Notes under the pieces: generated by a model
The model's database searches: none
What the model was told of the DNA's origin: nothing
Seen by the model: only the letters and a program-made list of their open reading frames with translations
Made by a program: the position numbers and the translations under genes
Source: an uncultured Bacteroidales bacterium
Lineage (GTDB): Bacteria > Bacteroidota > Bacteroidia > Bacteroidales > Bacteroidaceae
DNA length: 25,297 bases
Assembly (NCBI GenBank): GCA_937914945.1
Contig: CALGJF010000052.1
Location: forward strand, 1-25,297
Direction: 5' to 3'
Shown: one piece after another, positions 14,545 through 22,367 of the stretch
Layout of the letters: every line of letters begins with the position of its first letter
Position numbering within the stretch: position 1 is the stretch's first letter

Positions 14545-15564
14545 ATGATAGAGCAAATTAATTCATTGCTTGAAGAGATTAAAGGAGTAACCGCCACCAA
14601 TGCCGATGAATTGGAGGCACTGCGCCTTAAATATTTGAGCAAAAAAGGAATCCTCAACGGCCTTATGGCACAATTCCGCGAGGTGCCTGCCGAGCAAAAG
14701 AGAGAGGTGGGTGTGAAACTGAACGAGCTTAAAACAGCTATTCAGGAGCAGATAAACAGCCTTAAAGAGCAGCTTGAGACAAGCGACGAGGAGATGTGCG
14801 ACATAGACCTCACACGCCCCGCCTACCCTGCCACATTAGGTACACGCCACCCGCTTACGATTGTAAAGAACGAGATTGTGGATATTTTTGCCCGCTTGGG
14901 ATTCTCTATTGCCAACGGCCCCGAAGTTGAGGACGATTGGCATGTATTCTCGTCGATGAACTTTGCCGAGGATCACCCCGCACGCGATATGCAGGATACA
15001 TTTTTTGTGGAAGCTCACCCCGACATCATCCTGCGCACACACACCAGCAGCGTACAGAGCCGTGTGATGGAGACCAGCAAGCCCCCTATCCGCATCATAG
15101 CTCCGGGCCGTGTATATCGCAATGAGGCCATCAGCTACCGCGCACACTGTTTCTTCCACCAATTGGAGGGATTGTATATCGACAAGAACGTATCGTTCAC
15201 CGACCTTAAACAGGTGCTCCTGCTCTTTGCGCAGGAGATGTTCGGCAAGGATACCAAGATACGCCTTCGTCCCTCATATTTCCCATTCACAGAGCCCAGC
15301 GCCGAGATGGATATAAGTTGTAACATCTGCGGTGGCAAGGGTTGCCCATTCTGCAAAGGAACAGGCTGGGTGGAGATTCTTGGCTGTGGTATGGTGGACC
15401 CCAACGTGCTTGAGCTCTGTGGTATAGACAGCAAGGAGTATTCGGGCTACGCATTCGGTATGGGTATAGAGCGTATTACCAACCTTAAATATCAGGTTAA
15501 GGATTTGCGACTGTTCAGTGAGAACGATGTCCGATTCTTGAAACTTTTTGAGAGCGCAAATTAA
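14545..15564 (+). CDS. pheS: Phenylalanine-tRNA ligase alpha subunit
   Basis: Catalytic subunit of the heterotetrameric PheRS that charges tRNA-Phe. The N-terminal coiled coil (about 1-90) is followed by the class II core: HPLTIVKNEI, GFSIANGPEVEDDWHVF, the motif 2 region PGRVYRNE, and motif 3 GYAFGMGIERI. A Cys-rich insert CNICGGKGCPFC starting near residue 259 looks like a small zinc-binding element and is, as far as I recall, usual in Bacteroidota PheS. The frame opens at a TTG (14512), but the first ATG at 14545 gives the expected MIEQINSLLEEI start and 339 residues. A strong terminator follows. pheT is not in the window, which is normal for this phylum. Confidence 0.97.
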   Translation: MIEQINSLLEEIKGVTATNADELEALRLKYLSKKGILNGLMAQFREVPAEQKREVGVKLNELKTAIQEQINSLKEQLETSDEEMCDIDLTRPAYPATLGTRHPLTIVKNEIVDIFARLGFSIANGPEVEDDWHVFSSMNFAEDHPARDMQDTFFVEAHPDIILRTHTSSVQSRVMETSKPPIRIIAPGRVYRNEAISYRAHCFFHQLEGLYIDKNVSFTDLKQVLLLFAQEMFGKDTKIRLRPSYFPFTEPSAEMDISCNICGGKGCPFCKGTGWVEILGCGMVDPNVLELCGIDSKEYSGYAFGMGIERITNLKYQVKDLRLFSENDVRFLKLFESAN

Positions 15565-15579
15565 AATAACAAAATAGAG

Positions 15580-15616
15580 AGTCGGCACCAATGCAAACGG
15601 TTGCCGACTTTTTTTA
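15580..15616 (+). terminator. Intrinsic terminator of pheS
   Basis: AGTCGGCA (15580-15587) pairs with TGCCGACT (15602-15609), followed by a T run to 15615. This is a classic intrinsic terminator. An ATG in its loop (15591) is in frame with the next gene but is rejected as a start. Confidence 0.85.
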
Positions 15617-15629
15617 TAGCAATAGCATT

Positions 15630-16130
15630 ATGAGCACAACATTGTATCTTGTACGCCATGGCGAAACAATTGAGAACTCAAAAGGATTGTTCCAAGGACA
15701 GACACCCGGCCACCTTTCGGAAAAGGGCAAGGAGGAGGCAATGAGCCTGCGCCCACGCCTTGCGAACATGACATTTGACGTGGTGCTGTGCAGCGACCTT
15801 AAACGCTGCTTGGACACTGCCGAGATTGCCCTTGAAGGCATTGAGCACACATTCATTAAAGAGCCGTTGTTGCGCGAGCGCGACCTGGGCAACCTTGCGG
15901 GCACCCCCATTAAAGGTGCTGTACTGAACGAAACGGTAGAAACCGAGGAGTCCATGGCACGGAGGGCCGAGGCTTTCTTGGAAAAAGTGCGTAGGGAGTA
16001 CCCGGGCAAGAGAGTGCTTGCATTCAGCCACGGCTTCTTCTGCCGCATCATGCAAGCGGGGCTCGAGGGTGTTACACACCGCGATGTTACACTCATGGGT
16101 AACTGTGAGATTAGAGAATTTACTATTTAA
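15630..16130 (+). CDS. Histidine phosphatase family protein
   Basis: A 166-residue member of the phosphoglycerate mutase-like histidine phosphatase superfamily. The N-terminal LVRHGET carries the phospho-acceptor His (about residue 9). LCSDLKRCLDTAEI supplies the second Arg, RERDLGNLAG the acid residue region, and FSHGFFCR the second catalytic His. Small members include CobC-like, PhoE-like and metabolite phosphatases; the substrate cannot be assigned. The frame is open from 15591 inside the pheS terminator loop, so the ATG at 15630, giving MSTTLYLVRHGE, is the sensible start. It is flanked by hairpins at 15580-15616 and 16142-16167. In many Bacteroides genomes a transporter gene, rather than this one, lies between pheS and nth (from memory). 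Confidence 0.9.
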   Translation: MSTTLYLVRHGETIENSKGLFQGQTPGHLSEKGKEEAMSLRPRLANMTFDVVLCSDLKRCLDTAEIALEGIEHTFIKEPLLRERDLGNLAGTPIKGAVLNETVETEESMARRAEAFLEKVRREYPGKRVLAFSHGFFCRIMQAGLEGVTHRDVTLMGNCEIREFTI

Positions 16131-16141
16131 TAAACCACGTT

Positions 16142-16167
16142 ATGGCTGCTTGCGTGCAAGCAGCCAT
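16142..16167 (+). terminator. Hairpin after the histidine phosphatase gene
   Basis: ATGGCTGCTTGC (16142-16153) and GCAAGCAGCCAT (16156-16167) are perfect 12-bp arms separated by GT. Only a mildly T-rich tail follows, so it is a probable but weak terminator, ending 17 nt before the nth start. Confidence 0.65.
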
Positions 16168-16184
16168 GATTTGTTATTAGACTG

Positions 16185-16835
16185 ATGAAAACCGCCGAAC
16201 TATATAAAAAGGTAATTGAATACTTTGAGGAGGCTATGCCAATAGCCGAAACCGAGCTCAACTACACCACTCCGTTTGAGCTGCTGATAGCCGTCATTCT
16301 GTCGGCACAGTGCACAGACAAACGGGTGAATATGGTTACACCCGACCTGTTTGCACGCTACGACACGCCCGAGGAGCTTGCCGCAGCCCACCCCGACGAG
16401 GTTTTCAACTACATAAAAAGCATATCGTACCCAAACAACAAGGCGAAGCATCTTGTGGGCATGGCGCAAAAGCTATGCAGCGACTTTGGTGGCGAGGTAC
16501 CTGCCACATTAGAGGAGCTCACCACCTTGCCCGGCGTGGGAAGAAAAACAGCTAATGTTATTCAGGCGGTGGTGTTCAACAAAAGTGCAATGGCGGTTGA
16601 TACCCACGTGTTCCGTGTGAGCCACAGAATAGGGCTGGTGCCCACGCGTTGCACCACCCCTTACAGCGTTGAAAAAACACTCATGAAGTATCTGCCCGCC
16701 GACATTGTGCCCAAGGCACACCATTGGCTCATACTACATGGACGTTACACGTGCAAGGCACGCACCCCGCAGTGCAACGAGTGCGGTTTGCGCCCCATAT
16801 GCAAGGAATACAAAAAGAGTGGTGGCAATAAATAA
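16185..16835 (+). CDS. nth: Endonuclease III (DNA glycosylase/AP lyase)
   Basis: Base-excision repair enzyme that removes oxidised pyrimidines and nicks the abasic site. The helix-hairpin-helix LPGVGRKTANV carries the catalytic Lys121, VDTHVFRVSHR the catalytic Asp139, and the C-terminal 4Fe-4S motif is C190-X6-C197-X2-C200-X5-C206. All key residues are present, and the 216-residue length is typical. The start MKTAELYKKVIEYF is the first ATG after the hairpin. It precedes pgk by 165 bp, an order I recognise from Bacteroides. Confidence 0.97.
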   Translation: MKTAELYKKVIEYFEEAMPIAETELNYTTPFELLIAVILSAQCTDKRVNMVTPDLFARYDTPEELAAAHPDEVFNYIKSISYPNNKAKHLVGMAQKLCSDFGGEVPATLEELTTLPGVGRKTANVIQAVVFNKSAMAVDTHVFRVSHRIGLVPTRCTTPYSVEKTLMKYLPADIVPKAHHWLILHGRYTCKARTPQCNECGLRPICKEYKKSGGNK

Positions 16836-16921
16836 CCATGCTACACAAAGGTTTTTTGCACGAATTAGAAGAGTTTCAAAATATTTATAAAATAATAGTG
16901 CGTTTTTTTATTAAAAAACAC

Positions 16922-16929
16922 TATTTTTG
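16922..16929 (+). promoter_or_regulatory. Putative -7 box for pgk
   Basis: TATTTTTG, followed by GC, matches TAnnTTTG and lies 71 nt before the pgk ATG. The upstream region is T-rich without an exact TTTG at the right spacing. The predicted 5' leader is about 65 nt. Confidence 0.5.
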
Positions 16930-17000
16930 CAAGGAATGGCCTTGTGCCAAGCACGTGAAAGACAGATAATATTACTAATCATACTAAATTTTCAGTAACT

Positions 17001-18251
17001 ATGACAATTGACAATTTTAATTTCGCCGGAAAAAAGGCAATCGTTCGCGTTGACTTTAACGTACCTTTGAACGAAGAGGGCAAGATTACCGATGATACAC
17101 GTATCCGCGGAGCTCTTCCCACATTGAAGAAAGTATTGGCTGATGGCGGTGCGCTCATCATCATGTCGCACATGGGCAAGCCCAAAGGCAAGGTTAATGC
17201 AAAATTCTCTTTGAGCCAGATTGTTGATGCAGTATCAGAGAAACTTGGTGTTGCCGTGCAATTTGCTCCCGACTGTGCAAAAGCTGCCGAGGCAGCAGCC
17301 GCATTGAAGCCCGGTGAAGTGCTTATGCTCGAAAACCTCCGTTTCTATCCCGAGGAGGAGGGCAAGCCCGTTGGTATTGACAAGGAAGACCCCGCATACA
17401 ACGATGCAAAGAAGGCTATGAAGGAGTCTCAGAAAGAGTTCTCAAAGACTCTTGCTTCTTATGCCGATTGCTACATCAACGACGCTTTTGGTACAGCTCA
17501 CCGTCGCCACGCATCTACAGCTGTAATTGCCGACTATTTCGATGCCGACAACAAGATGCTCGGTTATTTGATGGAGAAAGAGGTTCAGGCTGTTGACAAT
17601 ATCCTCAAAGATATCAAACGCCCCTTCACTGCCATCATGGGTGGTTCAAAGGTCTCTACCAAGATTGGTATCATTGAGAACCTTATGGACAAGGTTGATA
17701 ACCTTATCCTCTGCGGTGGTATGACATATACATTTGCCAAGGCTCAAGGTGGCAAGGTTGGTAACTCTATCGTTGAGGACGACAAGTTGCAGCTTGCTCT
17801 TGATATCATTGAGCAGGCAAAGGCTAAGGGTGTAAACCTTGTTCTTGCTACCGACTGCGTAGCTGCCGACGATTTCTCTAACGACGCCAACACACAGGTT
17901 GTTGATGTTAAGAACATCCCCGATGGTTGGGAAGGCCTTGATGCAGGCCCCGATGCTCGCAAGGATTTTGCAGCTGCCATTGAGAACGCAAAAACAATTT
18001 TGTGGAACGGCCCCGCAGGTGTATTTGAGTTTGACAACTTCATCGGTGGTTCACTCGCCATTGCCGAGGCTATTGCCAAGGCTACTGCAAACGGTGCCTT
18101 CTCGCTCGTTGGTGGTGGCGACTCTGTTGCTTGTGTAAACAAGTTCAACATGGCCGACAAGGTTTCTTATATCTCAACCGGTGGTGGTGCTCTTCTTGAG
18201 GCCATCGAGGGCAAAGTGCTCCCCGGTGTTGCTGCAATCAAAGGCGAATAA
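17001..18251 (+). CDS. pgk: Phosphoglycerate kinase
   Basis: Glycolytic enzyme that transfers phosphate from 1,3-bisphosphoglycerate to ADP. The motifs run in order: KAIVRVDFNVPLN, SHMGKPKG, LENLRFYPEEEG, FGTAHRRHAST, GGSKVSTKIG, GGMTYTFAKAQGG, LWNGPAGVFEF and GGGDSVA near the C-terminus. The 416-residue length is normal. Its codon choice is more uniform than that of its neighbours, as expected of a highly expressed gene. It has its own probable promoter at 16922 and a strong terminator at 18273-18308, and so is likely mostly monocistronic. Confidence 0.98.
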   Translation: MTIDNFNFAGKKAIVRVDFNVPLNEEGKITDDTRIRGALPTLKKVLADGGALIIMSHMGKPKGKVNAKFSLSQIVDAVSEKLGVAVQFAPDCAKAAEAAAALKPGEVLMLENLRFYPEEEGKPVGIDKEDPAYNDAKKAMKESQKEFSKTLASYADCYINDAFGTAHRRHASTAVIADYFDADNKMLGYLMEKEVQAVDNILKDIKRPFTAIMGGSKVSTKIGIIENLMDKVDNLILCGGMTYTFAKAQGGKVGNSIVEDDKLQLALDIIEQAKAKGVNLVLATDCVAADDFSNDANTQVVDVKNIPDGWEGLDAGPDARKDFAAAIENAKTILWNGPAGVFEFDNFIGGSLAIAEAIAKATANGAFSLVGGGDSVACVNKFNMADKVSYISTGGGALLEAIEGKVLPGVAAIKGE

Positions 18252-18272
18252 TAAGAGACACTTTACATAACA

Positions 18273-18308
18273 AACATAAACAGCGTGGTTTTCCGCGCTG
18301 TTTATGTT
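18273..18308 (+). terminator. Terminator of pgk
   Basis: AACATAAACAGCG (18273-18285) and CGCTGTTTATGTT (18296-18308) form a perfect 13-bp stem with a 10-nt loop. The U-rich part is in the 3' arm. It ends 20 nt before the next start codon. Confidence 0.8.
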
Positions 18309-18328
18309 TATAGACCAATTCAAGCAAG

Positions 18329-20536
18329 ATGGAAAAGGAACGTATAACAGAAATAAATAAAAAAGTTACCGATTATATAATTGCCGGCAGGCTTAAAGAG
18401 GCCATTGCAATGCTCAATGAGGATATAGAAGCATTGCAAGATTGGTCTTTGCGCACACGTTTCAACCAGATGCAAACATCGTACAACTATCTGCTTGAAT
18501 ATCTTGGCAAAGGCACACCCGATCCCACCAGAAAAGATCTATACATGAAACTGTTGGGCGAATGTATGCTGCTCAACGACCTTATTGCCGTTGCCCGCCA
18601 CACCGAGGGAGGCAACACGCTATACTGCAACCTACGCCGCCGATATACCAATCTCGACGATTTGGAAAAGACATACGTTGCGCTATGCAATAACACCGAA
18701 AAACAGGATATTGCTTCACTAATGCATGGCAACGATGCAACAAAAGAGAACGGCATAGAGGAGGAACACGAACGGATACTCGACACCCTCTTTGCCATGA
18801 TATGGTGCAGCACCAATTGGCGAAAGAGCGATACCGAACAGATTACAAAAATAATAAACGACATAGCTTTGAGCGTAAACGACCGCGCCATAATCATCAG
18901 TGCGGTAACATTGAGCCTGCTCAAATGCTTTGAGCCCATAAAAGCCATTACTCTTATAAAGGCCACCACGAGCGAGGAGATACTGCTGGCTGTGAGAGCC
19001 ATTGTGGGTGCAATAATTGTTCTTCATTGGAATTACGATAAAATAAAATATTATCCCGAGCTTATTGCTGCCATTGAAAGCATGAGGGACAACGAAACAA
19101 CAAAACGCTACATAGAGAAAGTACAGATACAGCTACTCTACTGCCGCGAAACCATAAAGATAGACCGCAAGATGCGCGAGGAGATTATACCCGCCATGTT
19201 GCAAAACCCCAACCTCGGCAAGGACAAGCTGGGCATTGACATCATTGACGAGAGCGACAGCGACGAGGACAAAAACCCCGAATGGGAGAAATGGTTGGAA
19301 GACAATAACATCAAAAAGAAGTTGGAGGAGATGAGTGCATGGCAAAACGAAGGAGCCGACCTATACATAAGCACATTCTCACAACTTAAAAGATTCTCAT
19401 TCTTCAGAGAAATAAAAAATTGGCTGCGCCCATTTAGTGTGGAGATTCCTGCAATAAAAAGGGCTGTACCCAAGGAGGTGATGAGCAGGAACAACCTGTT
19501 CAAAAAGATTTTTTCCTCTACGATATTCTGCAATAGCGATAAATTCTCGTTCTGCCTGGCGTTCCAGAGTGTACCGAAGGAGCAGATGGAGATGCTCACC
19601 GCCGAAATGGCCGAGAACGAAGACGAGAACAGCTATCTTGGGATCAGCCCCAAGCTATCGACCGACGAAGAGGCATACGCATACAGCAACATGTATATAC
19701 AGGATTTGTATCGTTTCTTCAAACTGTCCGATTTTCGCAAAGAGTTCGACGACCCGTTTGCCACTTCGCTCAATTTGCTGGAAAGCGAATATCTGACACC
19801 GCTCGTCAGTTCGCCCGACGCATTGTTGCACATATTCAACCACCTTACAAAAAAATGCTATTACAGCGAAGCCATTGATGCCGGTGAGATATATGATTGC
19901 ATGCACAAGGGCGAGATTGAGGCCAATGCCCTATTCTATCAGGAGATGGGATACTGCCTGCAAAAAGAGGAGAGATATCACGAAGCCATAGAACAGTACA
20001 AGCGCGCCGATATAATAAAGGCCGATAACCCATGGACATTGCAGCACATTGCACAATGCAACCGCTTGCTCAACAACCTGAACGAAGCTCTGAATTACTA
20101 TTTCATGGCCGAGGAGGTAAACCCCGACTCCCTGCCACTATTGCGACAGACCGGCGAGTGCCTTGCCGCACTGAAACGCTATGACGAGGCTTTTGCCCGT
20201 TTCTTCAAAGTGGAATATTTAAGCCCCGGCAACATCAACGCTCTGCGCGCAATAGCATGGTGCTCATTCCTTGCACGCAAAGAGGAGCAAGCCCGCAATT
20301 ATTACAAAAAAATTCTGGAACTGAAGAAGGCCACATTTATAGACTACATGAATGCGGCACATGTAGAGTGGATTTCACACAACAACATGCACGCAACAGA
20401 GCTATATAGAATGGCACGAGAGAAATGTGGCAACGATGAAACATTCTTAAAGACATTCAACAACGACCGCATAGCATTGTGCTCTCACGGCCTCACTGCC
20501 GACGAATTGAACATGCTGCGCGACTTGATTATCTGA
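18329..20536 (+). CDS. Large tetratricopeptide-repeat protein
   Basis: A 735-residue protein with no signal peptide or membrane segment, hence probably cytoplasmic. Residues about 1-300 are helical and of no recognised family. Residues about 308-320 contain an acidic stretch (DESDSDEDKNPEWE). Residues about 530-715 hold at least four or five TPR units, visible as recurring A-L-x-x-x-G/A and Y-x-x-A-x-x-x-Y/F patterns, for example YHEAIEQYKRADII, NEALNYYFMAEEVNP and YDEAFARFFKVEYLSPG. TPRs mediate protein-protein contacts; the partner is unknown. It follows the pgk terminator closely, and a hairpin (20559-20597) ends it. I believe similar proteins occur next to pgk in other Bacteroidales, but this was not checked. 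Confidence 0.88.
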   Translation: MEKERITEINKKVTDYIIAGRLKEAIAMLNEDIEALQDWSLRTRFNQMQTSYNYLLEYLGKGTPDPTRKDLYMKLLGECMLLNDLIAVARHTEGGNTLYCNLRRRYTNLDDLEKTYVALCNNTEKQDIASLMHGNDATKENGIEEEHERILDTLFAMIWCSTNWRKSDTEQITKIINDIALSVNDRAIIISAVTLSLLKCFEPIKAITLIKATTSEEILLAVRAIVGAIIVLHWNYDKIKYYPELIAAIESMRDNETTKRYIEKVQIQLLYCRETIKIDRKMREEIIPAMLQNPNLGKDKLGIDIIDESDSDEDKNPEWEKWLEDNNIKKKLEEMSAWQNEGADLYISTFSQLKRFSFFREIKNWLRPFSVEIPAIKRAVPKEVMSRNNLFKKIFSSTIFCNSDKFSFCLAFQSVPKEQMEMLTAEMAENEDENSYLGISPKLSTDEEAYAYSNMYIQDLYRFFKLSDFRKEFDDPFATSLNLLESEYLTPLVSSPDALLHIFNHLTKKCYYSEAIDAGEIYDCMHKGEIEANALFYQEMGYCLQKEERYHEAIEQYKRADIIKADNPWTLQHIAQCNRLLNNLNEALNYYFMAEEVNPDSLPLLRQTGECLAALKRYDEAFARFFKVEYLSPGNINALRAIAWCSFLARKEEQARNYYKKILELKKATFIDYMNAAHVEWISHNNMHATELYRMAREKCGNDETFLKTFNNDRIALCSHGLTADELNMLRDLII

Positions 20537-20558
20537 CCCCGCATACCGATGCTTATTG

Positions 20559-20597
20559 CAGGGTATTGAAAATACGAGAACTTTTAATACCCTGTTT
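20559..20597 (+). terminator. Terminator after the TPR gene
   Basis: CAGGGTATT (20559-20567) pairs with AATACCCTG (20586-20594), extendable through inner AAAA/TTTT with a bulge, followed by TTT. A moderate intrinsic terminator. Confidence 0.75.
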
Positions 20598-20626
20598 ATG
20601 TTATCCATTCGTAAAAAACTATATTT

Positions 20627-22345
20627 ATGGATTGGATAATAGACCTTATGCGTTCACACCCCGAAATAGCCATATATTTCACCATCGGCTTGGGGTTTCT
20701 TATTGCCAGAGTACATATCAAGGGATTCAGCCTTGGTATAGTAACAAGCGTACTGCTTGTAGGAGTTTTTGTAGGGCAGCTGCATATACCGGTGGGCAGT
20801 ACACTTAAATCGGTAGCCTTTTTGATGTTTCTATTCGCCATAGGCTATAAGGTGGGACCGCAATTTTTCAGCGGACTGAAAAAGGAGGGGTTGCCACAGG
20901 TATATTTTGCCATTACAATTTGTCTATTCATACTTCTGTCCACATGGATTATATCTCTTATCATGGGATACGGCCCCGGGGAAGCGGCCGGGTTGCTTGC
21001 CGGCTCTCAAACCATAAGCGCTGTTATTGGTGTGGCCGATGACACCATAAAGGGAATGGGCTACGATGGTGCCACACAGGAGAAAATGATTAATATCATA
21101 CCTGTTGCCTATGCTGTTACCTACATATTCGGTACGGCCGGTTCTGCGTGGATTATTGCCAGATTGGGGCCACGGCTTTTGGGTGGGTTCGACAAGGTGA
21201 GAGCAGCATGCAGGGAGCTGGAGAAGGAGCTTGGCAGCAACGATAACGACAAGCCCGGCTTTGTGGAGGCAAAACGCCCCGTGGTATTTCGCGCATACAG
21301 GATAGAGAACGAATGGTTTGTTGAGGGGCGTAAAGTAGAAGAATTGGAACGATTCTTTGAACAACAGAATAAGCGCCTTTTTGTAGAGCGCATAAGAAAG
21401 GGCGGGAAAATAATCGACAGTATAAGCCCCCACGACACATTACATATTGGCGACGAGGTGGTATTGACCGGCCGCCGGGAATATGCAATAGGAGAGGAAA
21501 AATGGATTGGCAGCGAGGTGGATGACGATGCCATTCTGGAATTCCCTGTAATGATAATAAGAACAAGAGTTGCCGGCAAGCGAAGAAAATATGATTGCAG
21601 TTTCAACGGCAAGAGCGTGGGCGAACTGCGTGCATGCACGTTCATGCATGGTGTGAGCATTCAAAAGATTTTTCGCATGGGAGTGAACATGCCCATTCTC
21701 AATGGTACGAAACTGAACACAGGCGATGTTTTGGAGATTGTGGGCAAAAAATATGAGGTTGAGCCGGCTGCAAAAGAGATTGGCTACCCTGCACCAAGCG
21801 GAGACAGCACCGATGTTGTATTTATGAGTTTTGGTATTCTGCTTGGAGCAATCATTGGCAGTTTAACACTGCACATAAGCGGGGTGCCTATAAGCCTGAG
21901 CAGTAGCGGTGGTGCACTTATTGCAGGCTTGATTTTTGGCTGGTGGAGATCGCAGCATCCCACAATTGGCGCAATACCCGATGGAGCATTGTGGGTATTC
22001 AATAATCTGGGACTGAATATTTTCATTGCCGTAGTGGGCATCACTGCCGGCCCCGGATTTATAGAAGGATTCAAGGAGGTAGGGTTGTCGCTATTTATCG
22101 CAGGCATCTTTGCATCAAGCATTCCTTTGTTGTTCGGGCTATATATTGCCGTGCATTGGTTTAAGTTTCACCCCGCCATAGCACTCGGTTGCTGTGCCGG
22201 AGCACGCACCACAACCGCGGCATTGGGAGCTTTGCAAGAGACCATTGGCAGCGATACACCCGCGCTTGGCTACACCGTAACATATGCAGTGGGCAATACG
22301 TTACTTATCCTGTGGGGAGTATTCATTGTTTTATTATGTCAATAA
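20627..22345 (+). CDS. aspT: AspT-family aspartate:alanine exchanger (putative)
   Basis: A 572-residue inner-membrane transporter of the aspartate:alanine exchanger (AAE) family. Two hydrophobic halves (about residues 10-190 and 395-572, each with about five membrane segments) surround a cytoplasmic region of about 200 residues with two TrkA-C-like (RCK C-terminal) domains. These show as HDTLHIGDEVVLTG and TGDVLEIVG. The repeated motifs GLLAGSQTISAVIG and GCCAGARTTTAALG are the internal-duplication hallmark of the family. The aspartate decarboxylase gene follows after 22 bp, which supports exchange of aspartate for alanine. YidE/YbjL-type relatives of unknown substrate share this architecture, so the substrate assignment rests on the neighbour. 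Confidence 0.88.
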   Translation: MDWIIDLMRSHPEIAIYFTIGLGFLIARVHIKGFSLGIVTSVLLVGVFVGQLHIPVGSTLKSVAFLMFLFAIGYKVGPQFFSGLKKEGLPQVYFAITICLFILLSTWIISLIMGYGPGEAAGLLAGSQTISAVIGVADDTIKGMGYDGATQEKMINIIPVAYAVTYIFGTAGSAWIIARLGPRLLGGFDKVRAACRELEKELGSNDNDKPGFVEAKRPVVFRAYRIENEWFVEGRKVEELERFFEQQNKRLFVERIRKGGKIIDSISPHDTLHIGDEVVLTGRREYAIGEEKWIGSEVDDDAILEFPVMIIRTRVAGKRRKYDCSFNGKSVGELRACTFMHGVSIQKIFRMGVNMPILNGTKLNTGDVLEIVGKKYEVEPAAKEIGYPAPSGDSTDVVFMSFGILLGAIIGSLTLHISGVPISLSSSGGALIAGLIFGWWRSQHPTIGAIPDGALWVFNNLGLNIFIAVVGITAGPGFIEGFKEVGLSLFIAGIFASSIPLLFGLYIAVHWFKFHPAIALGCCAGARTTTAALGALQETIGSDTPALGYTVTYAVGNTLLILWGVFIVLLCQ

Positions 22346-22367
22346 AATCATTAAATATATTATTGTT

